Below are positions 10,745-20,715 of a DNA stretch of 55,000 bases, piece after piece; positions within the stretch are counted from its first letter, which is position 1, and each line of letters starts with the position of its first letter. Position numbers and translations under genes: made by a program. Under the pieces are notes generated by a model. It was not told the DNA's origin. It worked only from the letters and a program-made list of their open reading frames with translations, and made no database searches. Origin of the DNA: Leishmania martiniquensis (Eukaryota; Euglenozoa; Kinetoplastea; Trypanosomatida; Trypanosomatidae); assembly GCF_017916325.1 (NCBI RefSeq), contig NC_090169.1, forward strand, positions 1,192,501-1,247,500, given 5' to 3'.

Positions 10745-11629
10745 ATGACGTCCGCGAAGGACTGGGTGCGGGAGTCGGCTCTGGCTCTTCACCGTCGCGA
10801 AGATCGCGTTTTTCCCGAGCTCCCCGCTGGACACCCTTTGTCGATACGGCGACGCGAGGTGCAACGTTTCCGGACAGGTGCCGACACCCACAACCGCCGC
10901 GTATGGAACCCTTCGACGAAGGATGAGCTGCATCCTTTTCCGCAGCCGGCCCTGCGCAACACCAACACGTGTTACAGCGGCGTTGACGTCGTTACAACTC
11001 ACTTCCCCGAGACGGTAAAGGGGTCCGCCTTTCTTAAGATGCAGGAAACAGTGCTGCCGGCGGTGTGGACGACCAATCGCGACCGCGCGCGCGCCTCCAC
11101 AATACGCCACACATATCGATGTGAGGCGCTGGAGCATCAAGAAGGGCCCCTTAGCTATCTGGCCGCCGTTATCCGCGACGACAACAACCCTGAAAAGAGG
11201 CGCCGTCAGGAGCGATGGTGTGCGAGCACGACGCTGGAGGGCTTTCGCGGCAACCGCTTCATCGCCCCAGCCCCAGAGGACTCCTCGAATGCTGAGGCCC
11301 ACCGTGAGCGAAACAGAACGCTCACGGAGAGTCTTAGGGGCGGCTACGTGACGCCTTACCAAAGAGTGAGGCAGCTGAACGTGTCGCTCCAGACGCAAAA
11401 AAAGCTTCAGCAAAAGGCGGCTGCTGAGAGTCTGGTCGGCTTCTACGCTTCGCAACCCGGCCCTGCAGCGTTCAAGGTGAGTAACGCCCACGAGTGGTGG
11501 GACCTCGATCCCGTGGCGGTGACGCGCGACATGACGAAGCGCGCAGAAGGGATGATGGCGAACCCGTACAGCACACTCTTTCGCAGGACTGTCTTCACCG
11601 CCACTCCCTCCGAGTCCCCCGATGTATAA
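10745..11629 (+). CDS. Conserved-looking hypothetical protein, soluble and basic
   Basis: I do not recognise this 294-residue protein. It is rich in Arg, Thr and Ser, has no membrane segment or signal peptide, and has no clear coiled coil. Short aromatic patches (HEWWDLDP, LVGFYASQP, AVWTTNRDR) suggest a folded or microtubule-binding protein and not a low-complexity one. The frame is open upstream to a GTG at 10622, but that extension is hydrophobic and UTR-like; the first ATG is 10745 and AG acceptors lie upstream (for example 10588-10589). It sits just before a run of genes with ciliary homologues, which makes a flagellar role a reasonable but unproven guess. Confidence 0.8.
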   Translation: MTSAKDWVRESALALHRREDRVFPELPAGHPLSIRRREVQRFRTGADTHNRRVWNPSTKDELHPFPQPALRNTNTCYSGVDVVTTHFPETVKGSAFLKMQETVLPAVWTTNRDRARASTIRHTYRCEALEHQEGPLSYLAAVIRDDNNPEKRRRQERWCASTTLEGFRGNRFIAPAPEDSSNAEAHRERNRTLTESLRGGYVTPYQRVRQLNVSLQTQKKLQQKAAAESLVGFYASQPGPAAFKVSNAHEWWDLDPVAVTRDMTKRAEGMMANPYSTLFRRTVFTATPSESPDV

Positions 11630-12440
11630 TCGGCCGGCACTGGTTGTTTCCTGCGATGGCCTCAAACCGTCATAGCGGCTTGCATACCGCCGTCTGCCTC
11701 CCAATAACGGAGGATCGGCATTCGGACAAGAGGCGGGCTGTTGGATGTTTCAGATGGGCGTACATGTACGAATGTTGCTCTTTCCATGTGTGCATATCGT
11801 TTCCGTTCTTCCTGGTCATGTTATGAATCGCGCACGCGCCCCCCCCACACACGCACATACACATAAAAAATATATGCACAAAAGGTAATCGCTAACATCA
11901 CGAGAGAAGCGTTTTCGTAAGGGACCACGTCGTCTACACGCTCTGGACTCACGTTGATGACGGCCTTCAACCTTTTTTTGTGTGTGACTTGCGGACCCTT
12001 CGAGTGGGCCACTTTAAGTTGTTTCTTTTTTCTCCTAAATGCAACTACGTGGAGGTACAAACCTCCGGCACCTGCGTGGCGTTTCTTTTTTTTTTTCTTT
12101 TCATTACGCGCATCGTCTCTCGCTCTCCCTCTCTCTCTGACTCGTTTGCGTGTTGACAACACGCAACTTCTTTTTTTCCCCGTCGACACACACACACACA
12201 CACGCATACACTCACAGCCTCTCACTCCCGGTGTTATCTTGTCGTTACTGCATTTCTCGAGGTGTGTGCTGTCAGAGGCCCACATGGTGAGGCCCAAGTA
12301 CTACACGACAGTGCATTTCCATAAGGCGACGCCTCCGTCGACCACGACGTTGTCCACAGCATCACACATCGCTTCCCGCGTTTCCCTCCCTTTATCTGTT
12401 GAAGGTTTCGGGTAGCACGTGCATACGCACACGTCCATCC
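11630..12440. other. Spacer with CA repeat and pyrimidine tracts
   Basis: Holds C-, T- and CA-rich runs, including a (CA)n microsatellite near 12186-12203 and an AG at 12216-12217 that is a candidate acceptor for the following gene. No gene seen. Confidence 0.6.
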
Positions 12441-13709
12441 ATGAATTGCGACCCGCAGAATGCGCTGCAGCTTCAGCAGACAGCGGAGAAGACAAGGCGA
12501 CTGCTGCTTCGACGTAGTCCTTCCTCGGTGAATGGTATTCGTAGTTTTAGCCGCTCTCTCGGAATCGCGGATGACTTGGGTCGCACGCAGGTGACGGCAG
12601 AGGAACTGCAGCGGGCCCTTAAGGACAACAACGTTTTCCTGGAAGAGCACGAGATTCGAAATATCTTCACGGTTCTAGATCGCCATGGGAAGGGCACGAT
12701 CGACCCGACAGACTTCATCGCTATCATATGCAATAGCCTCCGTCCGCTACGAAGAGTGTGGCTGCAGCGTGTGTGGCGAATCTTCCCAAAGGATCCAAGC
12801 GACGGTTCGGTGCACGTGCGCGAGCTGCAGCGGCAGTTCATGGCGGAAGGTCACCCGTCTGTGGTGCGCGGCGAGATGACCGCAGCGGAAGTACGCAGAG
12901 ACTTTGAATCCACCTTTAACGAGAGTACCAATCCAGATGGCAGGGTGAGCGCACAGGAATTTGCGGAGTACTACAGCGGCATCGCAGCCGCCTGCGGCGA
13001 CGATGAAGCCTTCGTGTCCCTACTCCGTGGCGTGTGGCCGCTGCCTGGCGTGTCAAGCGCCTTCTCTACCTCCCTCGCGAAAGGCGAGGTGCAATACCAA
13101 GGTTTCTACCACACAGAGCAGAGTTTAGGAGAGAAGATGGCTATCGCCAACCGCGAGGCGGCGAGGTCGGAAGCAATGCGCATGATTCGTTACGAGCATG
13201 CGCCGGCCGTCCTCAGTAGCGCTGCCAAGGCCCGCAGCTTGTGTCTTTCTCTTGCACGAGCGGACGAGTCACGCACCGGTTTCCTTAGTGAGGCAACGTT
13301 TATGGGTGTGCTGCGGCAGCACCGCCTCTACGTACCGAAAGCATCTCTGCTGAAGTGCCTCGACACAAACGGCGACAGCTCAGTCGATATCAAGTATTAC
13401 GAAGAGCTGCTCCTGCCTGCACCTTCTGCGGCGCGTGTTATGCTTCTAGCGCGGTTGTGGTCGCGCTGCTTCGAGAACAAAGACACCGCCTATCGCGCGC
13501 CGGTGCAGGAGCTGCACCTCAAGTACCATGCCTCGAGCCCAGCCGACAAGAATGACTTCCTGACTGCCTGGGATGTGCGTACGGCGGTGGACGGCAAAGT
13601 GGACTTTGAAGAGCTTGTGCAGTGGTACGTGCCGCAGAGTCTGGCGGTGCAACGCGACAAGGACTTCGAGGACCTCCTGCACCGACAGTGGGGAGACTAC
13701 GACGAGTAG
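12441..13709 (+). CDS. Calcyphosin-like EF-hand calcium-binding protein
   Basis: A 422-residue protein with two calcyphosin-type modules. In the first half, the EF-hand loop at 80-91 (DRHGKGTIDPTD) is followed by the FAEYYSGIAA helix region and a DDEAFVSLLRGVW segment typical of calcyphosin. The second half repeats the plan: a loop at 308-319 begins DTNGDSSVD, and the end reads DFEELVQWYVP then DKDFEDLLHRQW. Several loops lack the position-12 acidic ligand, so only some sites probably bind calcium. Calcyphosin-like proteins are often found in flagella and cilia. The frame is open to a TTG at 12399; the first ATG at 12441 is used. Confidence 0.85.
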   Translation: MNCDPQNALQLQQTAEKTRRLLLRRSPSSVNGIRSFSRSLGIADDLGRTQVTAEELQRALKDNNVFLEEHEIRNIFTVLDRHGKGTIDPTDFIAIICNSLRPLRRVWLQRVWRIFPKDPSDGSVHVRELQRQFMAEGHPSVVRGEMTAAEVRRDFESTFNESTNPDGRVSAQEFAEYYSGIAAACGDDEAFVSLLRGVWPLPGVSSAFSTSLAKGEVQYQGFYHTEQSLGEKMAIANREAARSEAMRMIRYEHAPAVLSSAAKARSLCLSLARADESRTGFLSEATFMGVLRQHRLYVPKASLLKCLDTNGDSSVDIKYYEELLLPAPSAARVMLLARLWSRCFENKDTAYRAPVQELHLKYHASSPADKNDFLTAWDVRTAVDGKVDFEELVQWYVPQSLAVQRDKDFEDLLHRQWGDYDE

Positions 13710-14734
13710 GGATGAACTCGGCTCGTTTCGAGGCGTGTGAGGCATGGTATCTCGTGGCGCGTCACACGTTGTGCCGTCGCCACTCCTTACGCTCTGCTAC
13801 TGCTGTGGTCGGCCCATATGTAAACCAAAGAGCGGTCATTTCATACCGCCTGCCGCTGAATACCCCTTCTCAGTATGGCCATAATTTTTTTTGGCTTCAT
13901 TGCCGATTCTTTCCTTTTCACAGACGCACACACCCACGCCCAACAAGCACGCAACACGTCAGGCGGTCAGCAGGCGAACGCGTTTTTTCCGTGTCTCATG
14001 TGTCTGCGTTTTCAGCGACATGTTCTCTCTTTCTGTGCTATTGTCGACCTCATGTAAAGTAGCCGTCATTGCTTATGTGTGTGTGTGTGTGTCTGTGTGC
14101 AAGTGCGCAGCGATGCGGGAAGGGGAAGTGAGATAGAGGGGCGGAGATGAAAAGTCTTCATGTGAATGGCAGAGAGATCGTAACACCTTCGCTGACCTCT
14201 CCTTCTTTGCTCTCTCCCCCTTTCTCTCTCGTGTTCGCGCTCTTTGTTTGAATGCCGTCCGAGTGAAGCGCTCGATAGAACACATATGTGTTGCTCAGTG
14301 ATGAAATACGAAGCAAGTCCTCTGTAGATGCCGCCGACGTTGATTCAGTGCTGCATGCGTTTCTCCCCTCTCCCTTTCAGCCGAACTACGAGCGCATTTT
14401 ATACGCCGGCCGGCGCGATACCAATCCACACTGGCCGCTGAAGGACAAGAGTGCTGGGTAGTACTGCGCTGAAGTTTTTACTCTCACTCCCACCCCTACC
14501 CCCACCACGACCGCGCTCGCGGCCGCAGGCGCGCAGCCACGTACGCCATGATGCTTGGATCTTTTTACAGTTTCGCCTCCTCTCCTCGTGCTCTGGCGCT
14601 CTCTTCGCGGTCTCAGGGCCTTTCATGACCCAGTAGACCGCCCCCCTCCCTTCCTCCCTCCCGCCGACGCTCAGGAGCTTGTCAACTGCACACCAACTTT
14701 TAGGCGTGTCTCTATCACACGCGCTTGCGTAGGC
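13710..14734. other. Spacer with TG repeat and splice-acceptor-like sites
   Basis: Contains a (GT)n tract near 14077-14100 and two strong pyrimidine-tract/AG sites: 14361-14380 and 14641-14674. No gene-like frame. Confidence 0.6.
14641..14674 (+). promoter_or_regulatory. Candidate spliced-leader acceptor for 14735 gene
   Basis: A C/T run from 14641 is followed by AG at 14673-14674, and no ATG lies between it and 14735. The acceptor at 14379-14380 would leave several upstream ATGs, for example around 14548, so this nearer one fits better. Confidence 0.5.
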
Positions 14735-15427
14735 ATGCTGAGGATTTTTATGGAGGGGCTCACGCAGCCCCCGCAGATTTCTTTGAGCGTTTCTTATTCC
14801 CTCGCGCTGCTGCTGGCCCTGTCAGCGGCACCGCTTACGTTGCTCACCGAGAAAATCGTCGGCGTGTACCTCGCTGTGCAATTCGCTTGGTCACTGCTGC
14901 TGTCGATCCATGCGAAGCGTGCGATCGGGTCGCAGTCGGCGCGTCGCGAGCTCGAGCAACAGGCAAAAGAGGCGTGGCTCAAGTGGATTGACGTGTTGCG
15001 ATTCAGTGTTGCCGAGCTTGTCTGCCGCCACACTATGGGCTTTGAGGCTGGTGCGCAGGTCTGCATGCTCTATGGCGGCACGGGTGCGCTACGGGCGATC
15101 GCAAAGCCGTTCTTCTACGCACTGTTGTGTCTGAGCACTGGGCCGGAGTGGGCTACCAAGTTGACTGGGTACAGTCTCTCTTCTCTGCTCGAATTTGTAG
15201 ACGTGCGCGGCAAGCCGGAGCTGGCCAGCGGTCCTGCGTGGGCGCGTCACGGACGCACTTGTGGACCAGGTGTCAAGGAGACATCAGCGCGGGTTAGAGT
15301 GTCGAGTCTGGCACCGTTGCGAACGTCAGCTGCTGCAAAGAACAACAACGACCGCTGCACCATGCTGAACGAGGGCCCGCACTTTAACCGCACCGCCCGT
15401 GGGTGCCTGCTGAGGTATTCCGAGTGA
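14735..15427 (+). CDS. Small hypothetical membrane protein
   Basis: A 230-residue protein I cannot assign. Two hydrophobic segments at about 17-38 and 41-60 suggest a membrane hairpin, followed by an amphipathic basic/acidic helix (SARRELEQQAKEAWLKW, 68-84). A weaker hydrophobic stretch lies near 120-135. The last 70 residues are Arg/Ser/Ala-rich and look disordered. The open frame begins upstream at a TTG (14555), but the first ATG in frame is 14735, just after a strong acceptor-like site at 14673-14674. A hairpin of this shape would suit an organelle or ER membrane; this is inference. Confidence 0.7.
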   Translation: MLRIFMEGLTQPPQISLSVSYSLALLLALSAAPLTLLTEKIVGVYLAVQFAWSLLLSIHAKRAIGSQSARRELEQQAKEAWLKWIDVLRFSVAELVCRHTMGFEAGAQVCMLYGGTGALRAIAKPFFYALLCLSTGPEWATKLTGYSLSSLLEFVDVRGKPELASGPAWARHGRTCGPGVKETSARVRVSSLAPLRTSAAAKNNNDRCTMLNEGPHFNRTARGCLLRYSE

Positions 15428-16214
15428 AGGCCGCACTGTTGCACATCAGGTGCTACGCAGGTATTCAAGGGACGATACGTTCGGGTTGACGCGCGTTGCC
15501 GCCGTTGGCTACTATAACACGGCAAGTCGTTGCGCCAGGCTGTGCCCACGTGTTAACGTGCCCACCGCGCGGTAAGACGGTCTGCCTCCTTCAAAGACGT
15601 ATTTCACAGGCACGAAGGCACAAGATCGACGTATTTCCACGCCTAAAGGTTTGCTCTTCGCACCCTGTGAGGCCCCCAACTACTCTGAAACTTCTCTTGC
15701 CGACATCACCCCACGGCCTCGCTGCCGCAGCAGCACACACACACACAAAACAAAGCGCTGTCCAACTTGAGCCGACATGTAGGCTTCTGTACTTCGTTTC
15801 CAGGACCTCGCGCTTCGGGGAGGGGGGCAGGATGGCATTGTTGGAGCTGACTTTCATGCACCGGGCCTCGACTCACTGTCGAACTTCGTTTCTGTGCGCA
15901 GTAGCGCCCCCTTCCGACGGATCTGCGCGTGTACTCGAACTAAGCGCGCTTGCAGCAGACCCACAACACAAGAAAAACGGTCACGCACCTGCACACACAC
16001 TTGAGAGATGGACGGCCGCCTTCGAGGCCCGCGTCTTCGGGTACGTCTCTACACTTTTCCTCTTTCTTCTCCTGTCTTCGGCGGCTCCCGCACCTTTTTT
16101 TTGCCTTCGGAGACGACGACGGCTGGCGTACAAACAAACACCACACACGTAAAGCTGCACGTCTCTTTCTCTCTCCGTCTCATCAGCGAATTCTTACGAA
16201 ACGCAGGGCGGTTG
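15428..16214. other. Spacer without recognisable gene
   Basis: Mixed GC-rich sequence with short CA repeats (15735-15748, 15991-16000). An ATG-started in-frame extension of the next gene begins at 16008 but is probably removed by trans-splicing at 16186. Confidence 0.55.
16161..16186 (+). promoter_or_regulatory. Candidate spliced-leader acceptor inside the long frame at 16008
   Basis: A 20-base almost pure C/T run (16161-16180) leads to CATCAG with AG at 16185-16186. It lies between the in-frame ATG at 16008 and the ATG at 16215, so the mature mRNA most likely starts translation at 16215. Confidence 0.6.
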
Positions 16215-16790
16215 ATGTACCAGGAAGTCGAGCAGGTGTCGCTGGTGGACCAGCAGCACCCAGAGTGCGCCGATGTCGAAGAGGATGAGCGGGTGCGCCA
16301 GAGCGAGTGCGTCAACATGAACATTCTTGCTCTGAATGAAATGCTGCAGCAGTTGGGCTCAGGGGGTGCGAGGAGCGGTCACAGCGCTCAGTTTGGAGGC
16401 GATGCGCTTACATCCATGTCCGCGTCTTGCCTCCCGCCTGAGATTGTGGATGCGCTGCTGCACTACCTGACGAAAGAAGAGGAAGGTATTCAACAACTCG
16501 CTGCGGGGGCGCAACTGCTCGAACAACAGCGTGTGCGGGACACGGAGAAGGTGGAGCTGCTTAGGGAACGCACAGAGAAACTGAAGAATGCGGTGGCCTG
16601 TATGTCTGCTAAAAGCTCGGCCGACATGAAGGAGTTTCGTGATTACGTACAACAGAACGCAAGCGCCAATAGGCAGCGCCAACGCGAGCTTGTAGATTTG
16701 ACTCGCAAGCGCGAAAAACTAGAGTTGGAGGTAAAGCGGGCCCGAATGGAAGTGGATCGTCTTCGCAAGATCTCAAAGCGCGTGCGGTGA
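16215..16790 (+). CDS. Coiled-coil protein, hypothetical
   Basis: A 191-residue protein. Residues 1-70 are acidic and Gly/Ser-containing. From about 74 to the end the sequence is almost entirely helical and charged, with heptad-like Leu/Ile/Val spacing (LTKEEEGIQQL..., VELLRERTEKLKNAV, ELVDLTRKREKLELEVK), consistent with a long coiled coil, and ends very basic (RKISKRVR). No catalytic motif. The open frame starts at an ATG at 16008, but the 69 extra residues look like translated UTR and contain a strong splice acceptor at 16186. Proteins of this build in trypanosomatids are often cytoskeletal; that is inference. Confidence 0.75.
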   Translation: MYQEVEQVSLVDQQHPECADVEEDERVRQSECVNMNILALNEMLQQLGSGGARSGHSAQFGGDALTSMSASCLPPEIVDALLHYLTKEEEGIQQLAAGAQLLEQQRVRDTEKVELLRERTEKLKNAVACMSAKSSADMKEFRDYVQQNASANRQRQRELVDLTRKREKLELEVKRARMEVDRLRKISKRVR

Positions 16791-17955
16791 TGTTACCGGG
16801 GAGAGAGAGAAGGAGGAAGAGGAACAGACGGACACACAGTAAGACCCCCTCCCGCTCTCCCTCTGCCGCACAGCGTGCATTTCTGCTGCTCGGTGTGGGC
16901 CTTCTCGCTTGCTCACGGCCGCTAGACGTCCCTACGCAACTTCCCTTTTGGCGCGTGTGCGTGTGTGTGTGAGCGCGCGCTCTCACATCGCTTCTTGTCC
17001 TCCTCCCCCCGCCCCCGCCACCCAGCCAAGCGCGCGTCTCAGACTCCTTTGAGGGGATTTTGAACGGGGACTTTTTGTTGGTTCAGTCGTTCAACAGGCG
17101 CGCGACCGTGTGAAATGAGTGTGGCCTGGGAAGGGGGGAGGATAGTGGCGGCATCGCAAAAGAGCAGCGGCCACTTGCGACACTTTCACTGGGAAAAGGG
17201 CGCGCCGGCGTCATAGGATGGCGCATCAGTGCGCTTTGCCGCCCAATAATCGGACCTTCTACACACACGCAGACACACACGGAGGAGGGCATGCCTAGAG
17301 TTCTCGATGGTGGCGCTGGGATGTTGGGCGATGAAGTTGTTCGACTAGATATACTCCTTCTGGAGTGCCTTCTGCTCGTGTGTGTGTGTGTGTGTGTGTG
17401 CAGATGCACGAGTTCTCTCAGAGGCGACCTAGCCACTGCATCCATCTTCATGAGAAACGTAACTGCAGAGCAGTGCGATGGAGATGCGGGCCTCGCACTG
17501 CTCGACGGTGGCAATTGCGCGCTCGCACTCAGATGTGCACGCTGGTCTTTACCCTTCGGCGTCTTTGGCTTACTGCGTCGTAACATTTTAGAGGGCATCA
17601 AAGAGGCTGTGTCTTCTGTTGCTCTATGAACCGAAGAACGAGTGCGCCCTTGGCGAAACGTCATCGACTCGTGTGCGAGAAGTCGATACCCCTTCAGCGC
17701 GCTTCAAAGAGGTGCCGCCTCTCTCCAGCCCTTTCTCTCTAATGCATCACTTTCTTTGTTCCGCAGCACTCCTTCACATTTTGGATAAGAGCTGCGCAGA
17801 TTTCAGACGACACTGCCGCCGCTGCCGGTGAACCCGCCGGCAAAGTCAGAGAGGCGCACGCACACGCTCACGCGAGCCCATTACACCTGCGTATAAAGGG
17901 GTGGGGTGGGTGGGTGGGATCACATCTTCACCTTTGCCTTTTGCTGTACACCGCC
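16791..17955. other. Spacer with TG microsatellite
   Basis: Contains a (GT)n run near 17379-17400 and CA-rich stretches. No coding signal beyond short frames driven by the microsatellite. Confidence 0.6.
17751..17766 (+). promoter_or_regulatory. Candidate spliced-leader acceptor for NME7-like gene
   Basis: A short T/C run followed by GCAG, with AG at 17765-17766. No ATG lies between it and 17956, giving a 5' UTR of about 190 bases and fixing the start. Confidence 0.5.
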
Positions 17956-18987
17956 ATGGCCACCTCGACGTTAGATCCTCGCATGGCTTTCCATGCGCAG
18001 CAGCAAGATCCTGGAGCACCACAGCCGCGGCAGCTCATCTTGCGCTATTTTTACGAAAGCGGCACGGTGGAGCTAATGGAGGTGCCGAGTGGGCGGCTGT
18101 ACTTGAAGCGTACTGCCGTCGACTTACCCGCCTCTGCCTTCACGGTGGGCTCGACGGTGATTCTGTTCGGCAAAGCGACATCCATAACGGCGTTCGCGGA
18201 CGAGGTGACGCGTCAGCTGTGCGCACAGTGCAGCGAGATGACGACAGTCCTGATAGCGGAGGGGGCGTTCCCCTCTCTTGGCCGCTACCTGGCGATGCTG
18301 ACAGAGGAGTGCCGGTTTACCATCAGCGATTTGGAGATGGTGTGGGTGCAGACGGAGTCAGTGTCTGCATTCGATTTGCCAGAGCAGCTGGAAAACACTC
18401 GCGTCGTCGTAGTCCTGTGCAGTCGGAGGAAGGCGGTGGAAAAGGGCTTTGACTTTGTGCAGCGAGCAACCGGCACCTGCACCGCCAAGGACGCGGACCA
18501 AGCCGCCACATGGGGCAAGCTGGGCCAACTTGCCAAAGCCAAGCCTTTGGCTGTATTTGACGACCCAAACAGCTCCGTTGTCGTGCTGAAGCCGCATCTG
18601 GTCAGCACTGGGCGCGGCGGAAGTGCACTTCAGCACTTGCTAGACGTAGGGCTCGAGGTCACCGCGCTCACAACCGTGACAATGAGCAGCGCGGCTGCCG
18701 GGGAGTTCATGGAGCCGTACTGCGGGGTTTTGCCGAACCTCGAGGGCACTGTGAGCAGCTTCGTGGGCACTTGTTGGGTAGTGCAGCTCGTTTCCTTAGA
18801 GAAGGATGCGGATGTTGTGGAGATGGTGCGCAGCGTCTGCGGTCCGTACGACACGGTTATTGCCAAGAAACTATACCCGAAGTCGATTCGAGCGCGCTAT
18901 GGGGAGAGCGAGACCAACAATGCTGTGCATTGCTGCGACATACCAGGTGACGGGCCCATCTACGCAAAATTCTTTTTCCAGCGGTAG
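17956..18987 (+). CDS. NDK7: NME7-like protein: DM10 domain plus two nucleoside-diphosphate-kinase domains
   Basis: The 343-residue product has the NME7 layout. A DM10 domain lies at about 24-85 (YFYESGTVELME, SGRLYLKR, FTVGSTVILFGK). A first NDK-like domain at about 94-200 is degenerate and has no catalytic histidine motif. A second NDK domain at about 207-343 starts VVVLKPH and ends with NAVHCCDIPGDGP and AKFFF, where His325 matches the phosphorylated histidine. Human NME7 is 376 residues. NME7 is a gamma-tubulin ring complex component and a luminal protein of axonemal doublets, so the likely site is basal body or flagellum. The ATG at 17956 has a good context (gccgccATGg); a GTG-started frame 14 codons upstream is ignored. 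Confidence 0.93.
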   Translation: MATSTLDPRMAFHAQQQDPGAPQPRQLILRYFYESGTVELMEVPSGRLYLKRTAVDLPASAFTVGSTVILFGKATSITAFADEVTRQLCAQCSEMTTVLIAEGAFPSLGRYLAMLTEECRFTISDLEMVWVQTESVSAFDLPEQLENTRVVVVLCSRRKAVEKGFDFVQRATGTCTAKDADQAATWGKLGQLAKAKPLAVFDDPNSSVVVLKPHLVSTGRGGSALQHLLDVGLEVTALTTVTMSSAAAGEFMEPYCGVLPNLEGTVSSFVGTCWVVQLVSLEKDADVVEMVRSVCGPYDTVIAKKLYPKSIRARYGESETNNAVHCCDIPGDGPIYAKFFFQR

Positions 18988-20712
18988 AAAAGATGCAAGA
19001 GTCTGCACATTGCCTTGCTTGGCTCTCCCCGTGGTGGTGTCTCTGTCAGCACGCTGGCACTCGCACTGTCAGCGCTCTGCCCCGCAGCGTGTGAGGAAGA
19101 GGAGGGCGAGAGGGGCGTCCGACGGACCTTTGACCGTGCCAGGTACCCCTCACCCTCTCTTGGATATGTACACTAGCTTTGGACGAGGAGGCACAGGAGG
19201 GGGGAGGGGCGGATGAAAGCAAGAGCGAGGGCTGTGTCTCACGTGGCTGAAGGATTGCTTGAGGAAGGATCCTACCACTGCCGGTCAAACAAAGAGATCC
19301 GTGAGGTTCGGTGTGTGTGTGGGGGGAGGGAAGGCGCGTCTTAATGCCTTTCGTACTGAATTGTATTCAGTCGCGTCCTTTTGCTTTCATCCTGCGCTCT
19401 TTTTTCGCTTGTGTGTGTACTTCTGTGCGCCCCGCTCGCGTCTCTATGCCACTGAGCCCCTTCGCCGCGCTCTTTTAATGTTCCCTCTTTTTCTCTTCGC
19501 GTCGCCGATGTAAGAGTTGCGGGCGCCAAATGAATCTGCAAGGATGCCCACCGGCACACCCGTACGCTAAAATATGCACGGGCACTGACACAGCGTGAGG
19601 AGAATCCAACGGTGAATACGCCACCCCCAAGTTACGAAGCAGCGCCTAATGGAGGCAGGATGTCTCGTGGACCGGAGACGAACGTGAAGAGAAAGGTCGG
19701 ACGGCACTGCTGCTGCGTCTCGTCCCTCTTCGCATGTGCGAGTTGGGCATGTGGACGTATTTACTCTCGAGGTGTGATGAGACCGCCGCGCGGCTCTCAC
19801 CGGCGTTTTCCTTCACCATCTGCTGCGTAGCACATGTCGGGATCTCTTTCCTCAGTCCTCTTCACGGCTGATCCCTCGTTCCTTTCGTTCCAGTGGCGAA
19901 CGCGCCGGATGGAGTCGCGCTGTCACCGGAATGTATACGATTTCCGCACCTCATCCCCCCCACCCACCGAAATTCTCAGCCTGCCTCTGCATGTCAACAG
20001 GCGCCCCCCCACCCTCTCCTTGGCATCTTCCTGATGGTGATAGCACAACTTCGGAGAATAGACTACCGTAAGGGGCCTCCCTTTTCTCCATTTGCTCCTG
20101 AGGGCGAGCGTCTGTGCACCGCTCATCCGCGGGAGGGTCTTGTCCCTCACGGGAGAGTGGCCAGAGCACTCTCGAAGTGCACTGCGGCTGTTTTTTTTTT
20201 TCGTGGTGGGTGTGCGCGCGAATTTTTCTCTCTCCATCCCTGTGCATTTCAGTCAGTCGTTTTCGACGTTGCAATCTGTGAGTCGATGCCCCCTCCGTTG
20301 CCCACCTTTTGTCTCTTCTTTGGATGCTGGCGCTCGTCTTTGCGTCATTTTTCTCTCTCCTCCTCCTCGTCCTCCTCCGCGGACACACACTTACACACTT
20401 CCTCAGTTCTCAACTTCTGTCGTGCGTGGACCTTTGTCTCTACCACTTCTGCGAAAATTTCCTGTATTGCGTTCTCGGGTGTGGCCGCGCAGGTTGCGCG
20501 TGGGGTCGCCACTGACCTGTGCCATGCGATCTTCCAGAGTGACCCGATCAGCACAGCAGCTGCACGGCAGGCTCTACGCGCATCGTCCACGCTTGGAAGA
20601 AACAGACGCATCCTTCTCCCATACCCCTGTAGTCGTCTTTAGTTTTCCCCCTAGCACCATACACCCATAAGCGCTCCCCTTCAAATCGGAAGCAGCAATC
20701 AAGACACATGTG
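18988..20712. other. 1.7-kb spacer without recognisable gene
   Basis: Pyrimidine-rich, with many T and C runs. A 249-codon non-ATG frame across 19893-20642 has UTR-like composition and is rejected. The acceptor region for the next gene is near 20643-20654. Confidence 0.6.
20643..20654 (+). promoter_or_regulatory. Candidate spliced-leader acceptor for LRR gene
   Basis: A T/C run ends in CTAG with AG at 20653-20654, giving a 5' UTR of 58 bases before the ATG at 20713. Later AGs near 20693 are possible. All of them lie upstream of the ATG-TGA element at 20708. Confidence 0.45.
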
Positions 20713-20715
20713 ATG
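20708..20715 (+). promoter_or_regulatory. Start-stop upstream ORF (ATG TGA) overlapping the LRR gene start
   Basis: The sequence atgtgatg contains ATG at 20708-20710, immediately followed by TGA at 20711-20713, whose last base is the first base of the gene's ATG at 20713. This is a minimal upstream ORF with a TGATG overlap, which in other systems can stall ribosomes or permit termination-reinitiation. Its effect here is untested. Confidence 0.6.

Noticed and set aside
10697..11704. 335-codon minus-strand frame (also 24016-24831, 44543-45382, 9229-10104, 53874-54977)
   Set aside because: The first three are mirror frames of the sense genes and the others lie mainly in spacer; none has a domain.
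16008..16214. ATG-started 69-codon extension of the coiled-coil gene (and the similar one at 37392-37610)
   Set aside because: A strong pyrimidine-tract/AG lies inside each extension, so the mature mRNA should begin after those ATGs. SL mapping would settle it.
17379..17400. (GT)n and (CA)n microsatellites as possible elements of interest
   Set aside because: Common throughout kinetoplastid spacers; noted only as spacer content.
17891..17899. TATAAAGG resembling a TATA box before the NME7-like gene
   Set aside because: Kinetoplastid protein genes are transcribed polycistronically without gene-specific TATA promoters.
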